Made by a program: the position numbers and the translations under genes
The notes under the pieces: model-generated
Told to the model about the DNA's origin: nothing
The model's database searches: none
Seen by the model: the letters and a program-made list of their open reading frames with translations, nothing else
Assembly: GCA_963734295.1 (NCBI GenBank)
Contig: CAVTGS010000026.1
Span: forward strand, 19,380-83,379
Direction of reading: 5' to 3'
Length of the DNA stretch: 64,000 bases
Source of the DNA: JAEUMW01 sp963734295
GTDB lineage: Bacteria; Pseudomonadota; Gammaproteobacteria; Burkholderiales; JAEUMW01
Part shown: piece after piece, positions 30,593 through 39,647 of the stretch
How positions within the stretch are numbered: position 1 is the first letter of the stretch
How the letters are laid out: every line of letters begins with the position of its first letter

Positions 30593-31593
30593 CACTGATT
30601 TCCTCCGTCGAGCAGCCCAAAGCGACGGATGTTGCGGTCGGCGAGGGCCTGAATGTGGGCGATCGCGTCGACGCGCGGCGCGGGCGAGAAGAGATGCGAA
30701 AAGCGCTTCTGCGGCCGCAGGTAATCCTCGACGGGCAGCTGCTTGCGGATCTTCGAGACGCCGACTACTTCGCCGTTTTCCGCCTCGATCACCGGGAAGA
30801 CTCCGGTTTCCTTCGCCAGCCGTGCAATGCGGATCGTGTCGTTGGAGGCGGTGCCCCATCCGAGGGGACAGGGCACGAATACGTGAATGTAGCGCGCGCC
30901 GCGGAACTCCATCGCGCGCTTCACCTTCGCTTCGAGGTCGCGGAGCTCGGACACGATGGCGGTTGCCACATACGGAATCTCGTGCGCCATGGCGATCATG
31001 GGCAGGTTCTTGCCCTGACCGAAGACGTTGCCGGGCTGCTTGCCGACTGCGGGCGTCGTTGCAGTGCGCGCGGCGCCGGGCGTAGCGGAGGACCGCTGCA
31101 CGCCGGTGTTCATGTAAGCCTCGTTGTCGTAGCAGATGTAGAGCACGTCGTCGTTGCGCTCGAACATCCCCGACAGACAGCCGAAGCCGATGTCGGTCGT
31201 GCCCCCGTCGCCGCCTTGTGCCACCACGCGCACTTCGCTGCGCCCCTTCACGCGCAGCGCCGCCGCGATGCCGGTTGCTACCGCCGCGGTGTTGCCGAAC
31301 AGGGAGTGGATCCACGGGATCTGCCACGAGGTCTCGGGGTAGGGCGTCGAGAACACCTCCAGACAGCCCGTCGCGTTCGCCGCGATCAGCTGGTTGTCGG
31401 TCGCCATCATGGCGGCGTCGATCGCGTAGCGCGCGCCCAGCGCTTCCCCGCAACCCTGACACGCGCGGTGCCCAGAATTGAGCGAGTTCGTGCGCCGCAT
31501 GTCCGCCTGGACGGAGCGTTGCGACGGGTCGAGCAGGCGGTTGCCGACGGTGTGCGTGCCGGTCTGATAGAACTTGATTGCCGTAACGGTCAT
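30592..31593 (-). CDS. 2-oxoacid:acceptor oxidoreductase beta subunit (TPP-binding)
   Basis: Intact 333-residue catalytic subunit that holds thiamine pyrophosphate. Motifs: SGHRACQGCGEALGARYAI at the N-terminus, and the TPP site VVAQGGDGGTTDIGFGCLS followed by YICYDNEAYMNTGVQ (GDG...N pattern). It decarboxylates 2-oxoacids such as pyruvate, 2-oxoglutarate or phenylglyoxylate together with the alpha and gamma subunits, forming acyl-CoA. It is encoded 14 bp after the alpha subunit and coupled to the FAD subunit. The exact 2-oxoacid cannot be read from the sequence; similarity is to the PorB/PadI group. Confidence 0.88.
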   Translation of the reverse strand: MTVTAIKFYQTGTHTVGNRLLDPSQRSVQADMRRTNSLNSGHRACQGCGEALGARYAIDAAMMATDNQLIAANATGCLEVFSTPYPETSWQIPWIHSLFGNTAAVATGIAAALRVKGRSEVRVVAQGGDGGTTDIGFGCLSGMFERNDDVLYICYDNEAYMNTGVQRSSATPGAARTATTPAVGKQPGNVFGQGKNLPMIAMAHEIPYVATAIVSELRDLEAKVKRAMEFRGARYIHVFVPCPLGWGTASNDTIRIARLAKETGVFPVIEAENGEVVGVSKIRKQLPVEDYLRPQKRFSHLFSPAPRVDAIAHIQALADRNIRRFGLLDGGNQ

Positions 31594-31607
31594 CTTGATT
31601 TTCTCCC

Positions 31608-32861
31608 TCAGCCGATGCGCGCCGCCACGACGCCCAGATCGCGCAGCAGATTTTCGGCGATCGGTCCCGAACGCCGCTTTTCGCGCTCGCGCTCGAGTTC
31701 CTTGTTCACGGCTTTCCAGTCGAGATCGAGGAAAGTCACCGGCTCGAGCTTGTCGGCGACGCTATCCAGGAGGAGCTTGTGCAGCGACGCCTTGGTGATG
31801 GCGCGCCCGCCCAGACCCGCGATCACGTCGTAAACCGGCTGCGGCTGGTTCCGGAGCGCCATGCGCACGTCGCGCGAGACGATCCCGCCAAGCCCCACCG
31901 CGAAGCACTTCTCGACGACGATGACACGCTGGACGTTTTGCAGCGCGTCGCGAATCGCGGCGAGCGGAAACGGCCGGTACGACGTGATGCCGAGCACGCC
32001 GATGCGGTGTCCCGCTTCACGCAGATCGTCGACCGTGTCCTTGATCGTACCCAGCACCGAACCGAGTGCCACGACCGCGATCTCCGCGTCCTCCAAGCGG
32101 TAGCCGTGCACGAGCCCGCCCGAGTCACGGCCGAACACCTGCTTGAATTCGTTCGCCAACTGGGGAATCAGCTCCAACGCCTGCATCTGCTTCGCGTGAG
32201 CGAGGTAGCGCACTTCGGTGAACGCTTCCGGCCCGACCATGGCCCCGATCGAGACGGGATCGCTGGGGTCGAGCACCTGCCGCGGCTCGTATGGCGGCAG
32301 GTAGCGGTCCACCTGTTCCTGGGTCGGGATATCGACACCCTCGTAGGCGTGGGTCAGGATGAAGCCGTCCATACAGACCATGATCGGCAGCGAGACTTCC
32401 TCCGCAAGTCGGAAGGCTTGAATGTGCAGATCGAGCGCGTCCTGGTTGTTTTCGGCGAAGAGCTGGATCCAGCCGGCGTCGCGCATCGACATCGAGTCGG
32501 TGTGGTCGTTCCAGATATTGATTGGTGCGCCGATCGCGCGATTGGCCACGGTCATCACGATCGGCAGCCCGAGCCCGGAGGCGTTCCAGACGGCCTCGGC
32601 CATGAAGAGCAGACCCTGGCTCGCGGTCGCCGTGTACGAGCGGGCCCCGGTCGCAGACGACCCTATGGCGACCGACATGGCGGCGAATTCCGATTCGACG
32701 TTGATGAATTCGCAGTTCATGAGCGTGCCGTCGCGCACCATTTCGCTCAATCCTTCGACGATGTGGGTCTGGGGCGAGATCGGGTACGCGCAGATCACCT
32801 CCGGCCGGCACAGGGACACGGTCGCAGCGACCGCGTGGGAACCTTCACACTGCTTCAGCAC
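31608..32861 (-). CDS. 2-oxoacid:acceptor oxidoreductase alpha subunit
   Basis: 417 residues from the GTG at 32861, chosen because AGAGGAG lies at good spacing and the family N-terminus follows (CEGSHAVAATVSLCRPEVIC, then YPISPQTHIVEGL). The core carries FINVESEFAAMSVAIGSSAT and TATASQGLLFMAEAVW, and the domain II region has VVALGSVLGTIKDTVDDLRE. It overlaps the gamma subunit gene by 17 bp. The alpha subunit binds substrate and CoA. The sequence is undamaged. Confidence 0.88.
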   Translation of the reverse strand: MLKQCEGSHAVAATVSLCRPEVICAYPISPQTHIVEGLSEMVRDGTLMNCEFINVESEFAAMSVAIGSSATGARSYTATASQGLLFMAEAVWNASGLGLPIVMTVANRAIGAPINIWNDHTDSMSMRDAGWIQLFAENNQDALDLHIQAFRLAEEVSLPIMVCMDGFILTHAYEGVDIPTQEQVDRYLPPYEPRQVLDPSDPVSIGAMVGPEAFTEVRYLAHAKQMQALELIPQLANEFKQVFGRDSGGLVHGYRLEDAEIAVVALGSVLGTIKDTVDDLREAGHRIGVLGITSYRPFPLAAIRDALQNVQRVIVVEKCFAVGLGGIVSRDVRMALRNQPQPVYDVIAGLGGRAITKASLHKLLLDSVADKLEPVTFLDLDWKAVNKELEREREKRRSGPIAENLLRDLGVVAARIG

Positions 32862-33435
32862 GTTCGTACTCCTCTTTTTCCTGCTGCACGTACTCGTATG
32901 CGGCGCTGGCTGCCGCAATATTTCCATCGGCCACCTTGCCGGTAAACTTGTCCCGGATCGCGGAGTGCACCGAGGCGAGCGAGATGACTCCGCTCATGGC
33001 CGCGAATCCCGCAAGCAGGATCGCGTTCGGAAGCGGGCGCCCGATGTGCTCCATGGCGATCTCGGTGGCCGGGACGGTGCAAAGATGCGAGTGGTGCCAG
33101 CCGCTGAAGAATTCGCCGATACCGAGATCGTCGAAGCTTTTCTTGGTGTTGATGAGAACGTAGCCGTCCTTGACAATCCCGCTGAAGACATCCACCTGGT
33201 GGAGCAGGGTCGGGTCCTGGATGATGAGGCCGTCGGGCTGCATGATCGGCTCGCGCAGCCGGATCTCGCGATCGGAGATGCGACAGAACGCCACTACCGG
33301 TGCGCCGGTGCGCTCGGAGCCGAAGCTCGGAAACGCCTGCGCGTGCTTGCCCTCGAGAAACGCGGCGATCGAAAGCATCTCCGCGCCCGTGACGCAGCCT
33401 TGGCCGCCGCGGCCGTGAATGCGGATCTGAAACAT
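32845..33435 (-). CDS. 2-oxoacid:acceptor oxidoreductase gamma subunit
   Basis: 196 residues from the ATG at 33435, which gives the family N-terminus FQIRIHGRGGQGCVTGAEML; a longer in-frame start at 33483 adds an unlikely leader. Further blocks: AFPSFGSERTGAPVVAFCRI and ILLAGFAAMSGVISLASVH, then a CoA-region tail. First gene of the four-gene operon. Together the subunits (gamma, alpha, beta, FAD) equal the set of an NAD-linked 2-oxoacid oxidoreductase such as phenylglyoxylate:NAD+ oxidoreductase, minus a separate ferredoxin subunit. Confidence 0.88.
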   Translation of the reverse strand: MFQIRIHGRGGQGCVTGAEMLSIAAFLEGKHAQAFPSFGSERTGAPVVAFCRISDREIRLREPIMQPDGLIIQDPTLLHQVDVFSGIVKDGYVLINTKKSFDDLGIGEFFSGWHHSHLCTVPATEIAMEHIGRPLPNAILLAGFAAMSGVISLASVHSAIRDKFTGKVADGNIAAASAAYEYVQQEKEEYERAEAV

Positions 33436-33548
33436 CGAGATGGTGCCTCCCGTGATCTCGTTTGAGAAACGCGCAGCGCACACGTGATGGTCTCGTCGCG
33501 CCCGGTCTTTCTCGCCGGACTCCGACTGCGTGGCTGGCGAAGGCTACA

Positions 33549-33577
33549 TTTGTAAGAGGGTTGCCGGCATAAGTCAA
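33549..33577 (-). promoter_or_regulatory. Predicted sigma70 promoter of the 2-oxoacid oxidoreductase operon
   Basis: On the minus strand, -35 TTGACT (33572-33577), a 17-bp spacer and -10 TACAAA (33549-33554), followed by a leader of about 107 bases to the gamma-subunit ATG. The -35 is a 5/6 match and the -10 a 4/6 match. Confidence 0.45.
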
Positions 33578-33647
33578 ATTCCGCTTCGACGATGCCGCAA
33601 AAAAGACAGCGAGCCGCCGCGCCCGAGGGCGCGCACCGTTTCTGCCC

Positions 33648-34682
33648 TCAGTCGAGCTTGACCGCCCCCCGGTGAAAGCGCGTGATCACGTCCGGATCGG
33701 GGTAGAGCGATACCCGGGCCTTGTCCTTGCCGGCGTAGTCGATGGCGGACAGTACGTAGCGCATGCTCTCCAGCCGCGCCTTCCGCTTGTTGTTCGCCTT
33801 CACGATGATCCACGGGCTGAAGCTCGTGTGGGTGCGGCTGAACATCACTTCCTTGTACTTCGTGTACGAATCCCAGAGTTCCTGGGCCTTGCCGTCGAGC
33901 GGGCTCAGCTTCCACTGCTTGAGCGGATTATTGGCGCGTGAGGTGAACCGGGCGGACTGCACCTCGTGCGAGATCGAGAACCAGAACTTGACCAGGACGA
34001 TGCCGTCCTCGAAGAGCATGTGCTCGAACTCCGGCACCTGCTGCATGAAGCGGTCGTACTGATCCTTCGTGCAGAAGCCGTTCACCGGCTCCACCACCGC
34101 CCGGTTGTACCAGCTGCGGTCGAAGAAGACGATCTCGCCCGTGTTCGGCAGCTGCTTCATGTAGCGCTGGAAGTACCACTGACCGATTTCTTCCTCCGTG
34201 GGCTTGGGCAGCGCCACCACGCGCATCGCGCGCGGATTGAGGTGCTCGATGAAGCGGCGGATGGTGCCGCCCTTGCCGGCGGCGTCGCGTCCCTCGAAGA
34301 GAATTGCCACGCGCCTGCCGTTTTCCTGTACCCATCGCTGCAGCTTGACGAGCTCGATCTGCAGCGACTCGAGCTCGTACTCATACTTGATCGACGACTG
34401 GATCTTGGAAACGTCGATATTTTTGGAGCGCAAGAGCTGGATGAAGTCGCGCGACGAATGCAGATCCGAAAGATCCTCGGGACGCAGATAGAGAGCGGGC
34501 GGGGTCTGGTCGGCGAACTCCGCGTTGCGCGTCGCGTACAAGGCCGCCGCGATCTGCTCCACGGTGGCACCCTGCAGCGCCGTGTCCTTCGGTGCCCCGG
34601 CCGCGCTTTCACTGCCGGTCGTCGGGACGATGGACAACTCCACCGAGGTACCGCCGCTCGCGGGCTGAATTCTCTTCCTCAT
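33648..34682 (-). CDS. ppk2: Polyphosphate kinase 2 (PPK2 family)
   Basis: 344 residues from the ATG at 34682 (GGGGGAG upstream). PPK2 enzymes use polyphosphate to phosphorylate nucleotides or run in reverse. Walker A is AILFEGRDAAGKGGTIRRFI, the lid is HLNPRAMRVVALPKPTEEE, and Walker B is GEIVFFDRSWYNRAVVEPVN. Further family blocks are FEDGIVLVKFWFSISHEVQ and PWIIVKANNKRKARLESMRY. An N-terminal extension of about 80 residues precedes the core. A single PPK2 domain suggests class I (NDP to NTP), but class cannot be fixed without comparison. Convergent neighbours are absent: ClC lies upstream on the same strand. The window also has a polyphosphate glucokinase. Confidence 0.92.
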   Translation of the reverse strand: MRKRIQPASGGTSVELSIVPTTGSESAAGAPKDTALQGATVEQIAAALYATRNAEFADQTPPALYLRPEDLSDLHSSRDFIQLLRSKNIDVSKIQSSIKYEYELESLQIELVKLQRWVQENGRRVAILFEGRDAAGKGGTIRRFIEHLNPRAMRVVALPKPTEEEIGQWYFQRYMKQLPNTGEIVFFDRSWYNRAVVEPVNGFCTKDQYDRFMQQVPEFEHMLFEDGIVLVKFWFSISHEVQSARFTSRANNPLKQWKLSPLDGKAQELWDSYTKYKEVMFSRTHTSFSPWIIVKANNKRKARLESMRYVLSAIDYAGKDKARVSLYPDPDVITRFHRGAVKLD

Positions 34683-34850
34683 CGTTTCGTCTCCCCCTGA
34701 TGCACCGTCGCACGGTGACGGCGCGACTGCGTGCTCGTGCTGGCATGCCGACGCGCCGCACCGCGTGCGGCGGTCGTCGGATTCGGCCCCCACTTTACGA
34801 CTGAAGGCGTACGGCTGGCAATCACGTCGTTGCCAAGTCCCGGCCCGATC

Positions 34851-36188
34851 TCAGCAGTCTGTCGATTTCCTTGGCACGACGAGCGAGCGTGTACGCAGCG
34901 TGTCGTAGATCGGCTCGCTACGCACCAGGGTAGCGACCGCGGCCGCGGCGAAACACGCAGCGAGCATCGGCACGAGGAGCGCGGTGGTCGCGGCCATCTC
35001 CACCACGAGCACGATGCCCGTCAGCGGCGCGCGCACGACCGCGGTGAAAAAGGCGCCCATGCCGACGATGGCGAAGGCGAGCGGTTGCGGCGCGAGCGCA
35101 GGTGCGAGCTCGTGGACCACGCCCCCGAAGAGCGCGCCGAACGCCGAGCCGATCACCAGCAGCGGCGCGAACAGCCCGCCCGGCGTGCCCGCCGCGTACG
35201 ACCAGGGGCCGATCAGCCAGCGCGCCGCGAAGACGACGGCCAGGGCCATGAGCGGCAGGCCGCCGTCGAGCACCTGCTGGTTCAGCGCATCGCCGCCCCC
35301 CACGAGCGTCGGCTCGAACCACGCGACCAGTCCGACCCCCGCGCCCACGACGGCCGCGCGCGCCTCGACGGGCCATGTCGGCAGACGGTCGAACAAATCA
35401 AGCCCCCACACCGTGATGCGGTTGTAGGCAGCTCCGAGCAGGCCGAAGAGCGCACCGAGCACGAGGTGCGCGACGATGCTCGAAAGCGGGGGCGGTGAGA
35501 GGGTCGTGACGCGGAAGGCAGGGTGGTCGCCGAGCATGACGCGCGCGACGCCGATCGCGACCGCGCACGCCATCAGCGTGGCGAGTGTGAGTCGCAGTTC
35601 GAAGCGTCGCGCCACTTCCTCGAACACGAAAAGCGCGCCGCCGATGGGCGCATTGAAGGCAACCCCGAGACCGGCACCGGCGGTGGCCGCCTGCAGCGTT
35701 CGGACGTCCTCAATCCTCATGCGGAGCAAACGCCCGATCGCGACGCCGATGGTCGATCCCATCTGGACCGTCGGACCCTCGCGACCCAGCGCGAGGCCGG
35801 ACCCGATGGCCAGCGTGCCACCGATGAACTTGACGGGGAGGACGCGGAACGGAGCGGGCGCCTCCTCCTCGCGCATGACCGCTTCGACATGCTGCACACC
35901 ACTGCCCGAAGCGATCGGTGCGAGGCGCACCAGTGCGCGTGCCGCGGCGGCGCAGAGCGCAGCCCCCAAGACCGGCCACAGCCAGCCGAAGCCGGCCCAC
36001 TGGTGCGACCAGCCGAGGAAGGTGTCGCGCGCCGCGTCGGCCGCCTCCAGGACGAAACGGAAGGCACCGCCGACGAGTCCTGCGAGGGTGCCGGCGAGGG
36101 TGGCGCCGAGACCGATCAGGAATAGGCGCGGGCGGTCCGGCGGCGCTCCCGGGGCGGCCCCGGATGCTGGTGCGACAGGGTCTTTCAT
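34851..36188 (-). CDS. ClC-family chloride channel or H+/Cl- antiporter
   Basis: 445 residues, intact, with about ten to twelve membrane segments. Selectivity motifs: GSGVQHVEAV, GREGPTVQMGSTIG (gating glutamate in GREGP) and GTPGGLFAPLLVIGSAFG. The internal proton-path glutamate region FVFEEVARRFELRL is present, which favours an H+/Cl- antiporter over a channel. The C-terminus is short with no CBS domains. The start at 36188 gives the acidic, proline-rich leader DPVAPASGAAPGAPPDRPR. It may help acid resistance or ion balance during electrogenic transport. No operon link beyond orientation. Confidence 0.9.
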   Translation of the reverse strand: MKDPVAPASGAAPGAPPDRPRLFLIGLGATLAGTLAGLVGGAFRFVLEAADAARDTFLGWSHQWAGFGWLWPVLGAALCAAAARALVRLAPIASGSGVQHVEAVMREEEAPAPFRVLPVKFIGGTLAIGSGLALGREGPTVQMGSTIGVAIGRLLRMRIEDVRTLQAATAGAGLGVAFNAPIGGALFVFEEVARRFELRLTLATLMACAVAIGVARVMLGDHPAFRVTTLSPPPLSSIVAHLVLGALFGLLGAAYNRITVWGLDLFDRLPTWPVEARAAVVGAGVGLVAWFEPTLVGGGDALNQQVLDGGLPLMALAVVFAARWLIGPWSYAAGTPGGLFAPLLVIGSAFGALFGGVVHELAPALAPQPLAFAIVGMGAFFTAVVRAPLTGIVLVVEMAATTALLVPMLAACFAAAAVATLVRSEPIYDTLRTRSLVVPRKSTDC

Positions 36189-36221
36189 CGATGATCGCCT
36201 GGATCCTGCAATGTCTCGTGC

Positions 36222-36256
36222 GGCGAAAATCATAGAGCCACCGCGTGGGTGGCTCT
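36222..36256 (-). terminator. Predicted terminator downstream of cytochrome c4
   Basis: Minus strand: AGAGCCACC, loop CACGC, GGTGGCTCT (9-bp stem, 36234-36256), then ATGATTTTCG. The T-run is weak. It lies 40 bp after the cytochrome c4 stop and before the ClC start. Confidence 0.5.
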
Positions 36257-36296
36257 GTGCACGGATGTCGGGCGGAGCGGCGCCGCGGGATCCCCG

Positions 36297-36932
36297 CTAC
36301 TTGGTGTTCATGGCCTGCATGTAGGCGGTTACCGCGGCCATGTCTTCCTTGCTGAGGGAATGCGACACCGGGGTCATCACCTTCGCGGAGGGACGCGCCG
36401 CGGTGCGGAACGATTTCTGCAACTGGCTCAACATGTATTGAGCATTCTGGCCCGCCACCCGCGGGATGGCCGTGGCGCCCTCTCCCTGCTCCCCGTGACA
36501 GTCGGCACAGGACTTGAACTTTCCTTTGGCAACTTCGGTGCGCCTCTCGTAGACCTTCTTGCCCTTCTCCATGCTCTGCGGCGATGCGGGCTTGCCAGGC
36601 GGCGCCCCCTGGGCACCGTAGTAGTCGGAGAGCCCCTGAATCGTAGCGTCGTCCAATAAGGCGGAGATGCCCCACATGTACGCTTCGGAACTGATCTCGT
36701 TGCGCTTTTCGTCGCGGAAGAGCTTCTGCTGCTCAACGAGGTAGGCGACCTGCTGCGCGGCGAGACTGGGTACCTTGGGATCGGTGCTGATGCCCCCCTC
36801 GCCGTGACACTTGTTGCAGACATGGATGGCGCGATTGACGACGTTCTCCGTAGCCTTTGGGTCTTGAGCCGCAGCGAGGTTCGCGATGAGACCGAGCATC
36901 GCGCCCGCGACGGCCGATAGCTTATTTTTCAT
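36297..36932 (-). CDS. Diheme cytochrome c4
   Basis: 211 residues with a signal peptide (MKNKLSAVAGAMLGLIANLA, cleavage near AAAQ). It has two heme-binding motifs, CNKCHGEGG (about residue 38) and CADCHGEQG (about residue 142), spaced as in cytochrome c4, a periplasmic electron carrier for terminal oxidases. Distal methionine candidates are in AYMWGISALL and VMTPVSHSL. Two similar halves suggest the family's ancestral duplication. The C-terminus (DMAAVTAYMQAMNTK) matches the usual ending. Confidence 0.92.
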   Translation of the reverse strand: MKNKLSAVAGAMLGLIANLAAAQDPKATENVVNRAIHVCNKCHGEGGISTDPKVPSLAAQQVAYLVEQQKLFRDEKRNEISSEAYMWGISALLDDATIQGLSDYYGAQGAPPGKPASPQSMEKGKKVYERRTEVAKGKFKSCADCHGEQGEGATAIPRVAGQNAQYMLSQLQKSFRTAARPSAKVMTPVSHSLSKEDMAAVTAYMQAMNTK

Positions 36933-37035
36933 TCACGTGCTCCAGGTGGTGAGTAACGCCCCGGAAGTGTCTTGCGGGCACGGGTGCGCCGTCAAGTGGC
37001 GGCGCCCGTGCCGCGCGCCGACTGGGTCGTCCGTT

Positions 37036-39610
37036 TCAGCGTTCAGCGATCCGCTTCTCGATGTGGGCCAGCGCTGCTTCCACCTGGTCGACGAGGATGA
37101 GGCAAAGATCGCCCGCATCGAGGCGCGTGAGTGCCCTATCGATCGCCGGAAACTCGCCGCGGATTTCCTCGATCACGCCCGCGCGCTTGGCGTTGCCGAG
37201 TCCCTGCCGCAGCAGTGCCAGCACTTCGCCGTCGCCGCGCCCGCGCTGGCACTGGTCCTGGTACAGGATCACCTCGTCGAATGCATCGCCGAGGATTTCC
37301 GTCTGTTCGCGCAGATCGGCATCGCGCCGGTCGCCCGCACCGCTGATCACGACCACGCGGCGATTGGCCGGCATGGCGTCGATGGCGCCGACCAGCGCCC
37401 GCATCGCGTCCGGGTTGTGGCCGTAGTCGGCGATCACCGTCGCGCCGCGATGATCGAAGACGTTGAAGCGGCCCGGCGCCGTCCGCGAATCGGTGACAAA
37501 GCTCGCCAGGCCGGCGCGGATCACGTCCCACTCGAGTCCGGCCGCCCAGGCAGCCGCGACGGCGGCCATCGCGTTCTCGACCTGAAAGCCGATGGTGCCG
37601 TTTCGCGTGAGCGGGATCGCCGCGAGCGGAAGGCGTTGCCGGTGCCCGCCCTCGGCCGCGACGATCGCATCGCCGTCGACGTAGACGACGCGCTCGCCCG
37701 CGCGCGCGGTGGGCCGCCATGACCGGATGCTGGCGGTCGCTCGCGAAGAAGGTCACCGCGCCGGGGCAGCACTCGGCCATCGCTGCGACCATCGGGTCGG
37801 CCGCGTTCAGCACCGCGACCCCGTCGGGCGACACGTTCTGCACGATCACCTGCTTCACCACCGCCAGATCCTCGAGGGTGGTGATGTAGTTCAGACCGAG
37901 GTGGTCACCGGCGCCGATGTTGGTCACCACGGCCACCTTGCAGCGATCGAACGCGAGCCCTTCGCGCAGGATGCCGCCGCGTGCGGTCTCGACACACCGC
38001 GGCATCGACGTCCGGGTGGAGGAGCACGTTGCGCGCGCTGCGCGGGCCGCTGCAGTCGCCGGTGTCGATGCGTCGCCCCGCGATGAAGACGCCATCGGAG
38101 TTGGTCATGCCGACGCGCCGGCCGCTGCCGGCGACGAGGTGGGCGATCAGGCGGACGGTGGTGGTCTTGCCGTTGGTGCCGGTGACGGCGACGACCGGAA
38201 TGCGCCCGTCCTCGCCCTCGGCGAACATGTTGGCGACGATCGCTTCGCCGACGGCGCGCCCCTTGCCGAACGAGGGGCTGAGGTGCATGCGCAGACCGGG
38301 CGCGGCATTGACCTCGACGATGCCGCCGCCCTGCGCCTCGAGCGGCCGGCGCACGTTGTCGCACACGATGTCGACGCCGCAGATATCGAGACCGACCATC
38401 TGCGCCGCCGCGACCGCGCGCGCGGCAACTTCCGGATGCACGTCGTCGGTCACGTCGGTGGCGGTGCCGCCCGTGCTCAGGTTGGCGTTGTTGCGCAGGA
38501 TGATGCGGCCCCCCTTGGGCGGCACCGAGTCCGCGGCGTAACCCTGGGTCGCGAGTCGCGCCAGCGCGATGTCGTCGAAGCTGATCTTGGTGAGCGAGGT
38601 GGCGTGGCCTTCGCTGCGGCGCGGGTCGCGGTTGACCTGCTCGACCAGCGCGCGGACGCTGTGGACGCCGTCGCCGATCACCTGCGGCGGGTCGCGCCGC
38701 GCCGCGGCGACGAGCGCGTTGCCCACCACCAGCAGCGCGAAAGTCGTTGCCGGGAAGGTAGCGCTCGACGATCACCTCGTCGCTGAACTCCGCCGCCACC
38801 GCATAGGCCGCCATCACGGCTTGCCCGGGTTTCGATGGCGACCGCGACACCCTTGCCCTGGTTGCCGTCGCGCGGCTTCACCACGACCGGTCCGCCGATC
38901 TCGCAGGCGGCCTGCCAGGCGTCCTCCGCATCGGCGACCGGGCGGCCGACCGGCACCGGGACGCCGGCGGCTGCGAGCAGTTTCTTGGTGAGCTCCTTGT
39001 CCTGCGCAACGGACTCCGCGATGGCGCTGGAGCGGTCGGTCTCGGCGGCCTGGATGCGCCGTTGGCGGCTGCCCCAGCCAAACTGCACCAGACTGCCGCT
39101 CGGTGAGCCGCCAGTACGGAATGCCGCGTGCCGCGGCGGCGTCAACGATGGCGCCGGTGCTGGGTCCGAGACGCACGTCTTCGTCGAGGTCGCGCAGGCG
39201 TGCGAGCGCTGCGGCGAGATCGAAGGGCGCGTCCGTCAGGGCCGCGCGGCAAAGCGACTCCGCCAGTTCCAGCGCGAGTCGCCCGACCGCCTCCTCGTGT
39301 ACTCGACGACCACCTGGTAGACGCCGGGCGCCTGGGTGGGCGCGGTCCGGCTGAAGGTCACCGGGCACCCGGCCTGCGCCTGCAGACCGAGCGTGGCGAG
39401 CTCGAGCACGTGCGCAAGAGACATCGACTCGGCATGGGTGGCGGGCTCGAGAAAGCCGATCTCCGGAAAGCGCGCGCGCAGGCGGGGCTCGACGCCGGGC
39501 ATCCCGCGGATCGCGCGCTCGTCTGCGTCGCAGGTTACGACCGCTTCGATGGCGGTATGGCGGGTCCACACGTTGGGACCGCGCAGGGCGTGGATTCGCG
39601 AGACTTCCAT
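37036..39610 (-). CDS. cphA: Cyanophycin synthetase, second copy with complete Mur-ligase P-loop; seven frameshifts
   Basis: ATP-dependent polymerase that adds Asp and Arg to make cyanophycin. From the ATG at 39610 the protein reads through about 856 residues. The N-terminal domain begins EVSRIHALRGPNVWTRHTAI. The ATP-grasp part has GGPVVVKPRDGNQGKGVAVAI and QGGGIVEVNAAPGLRMHLSP. The Mur-ligase part has a complete P-loop (VVAVTGTNGKTTTVRLIAHL), then VETARGGILREGLAFDRCKV, VVTNIGAGDHLGL and VIADYGHNPDAMRALVGAI. Frame breaks near 39,300 (two), 39,090, 38,830, 38,740, 38,000 and 37,720 all shift by one extra base. It lies 37 bp after the first copy and ends the operon. Several betaproteobacteria, such as Ralstonia eutropha, carry such a cphA/cphA' pair. 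Confidence 0.92.
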
Positions 39611-39647
39611 AGCGATGCCGTTCCGGAACGACAGGCGGGTGCCGCGG

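Noticed and set aside
28964..31462. An 832-residue frame joining the FAD and beta subunits
   Set aside because: Only the part from the ATG at 30592 matches the family; the upstream part is the beta gene out of frame.
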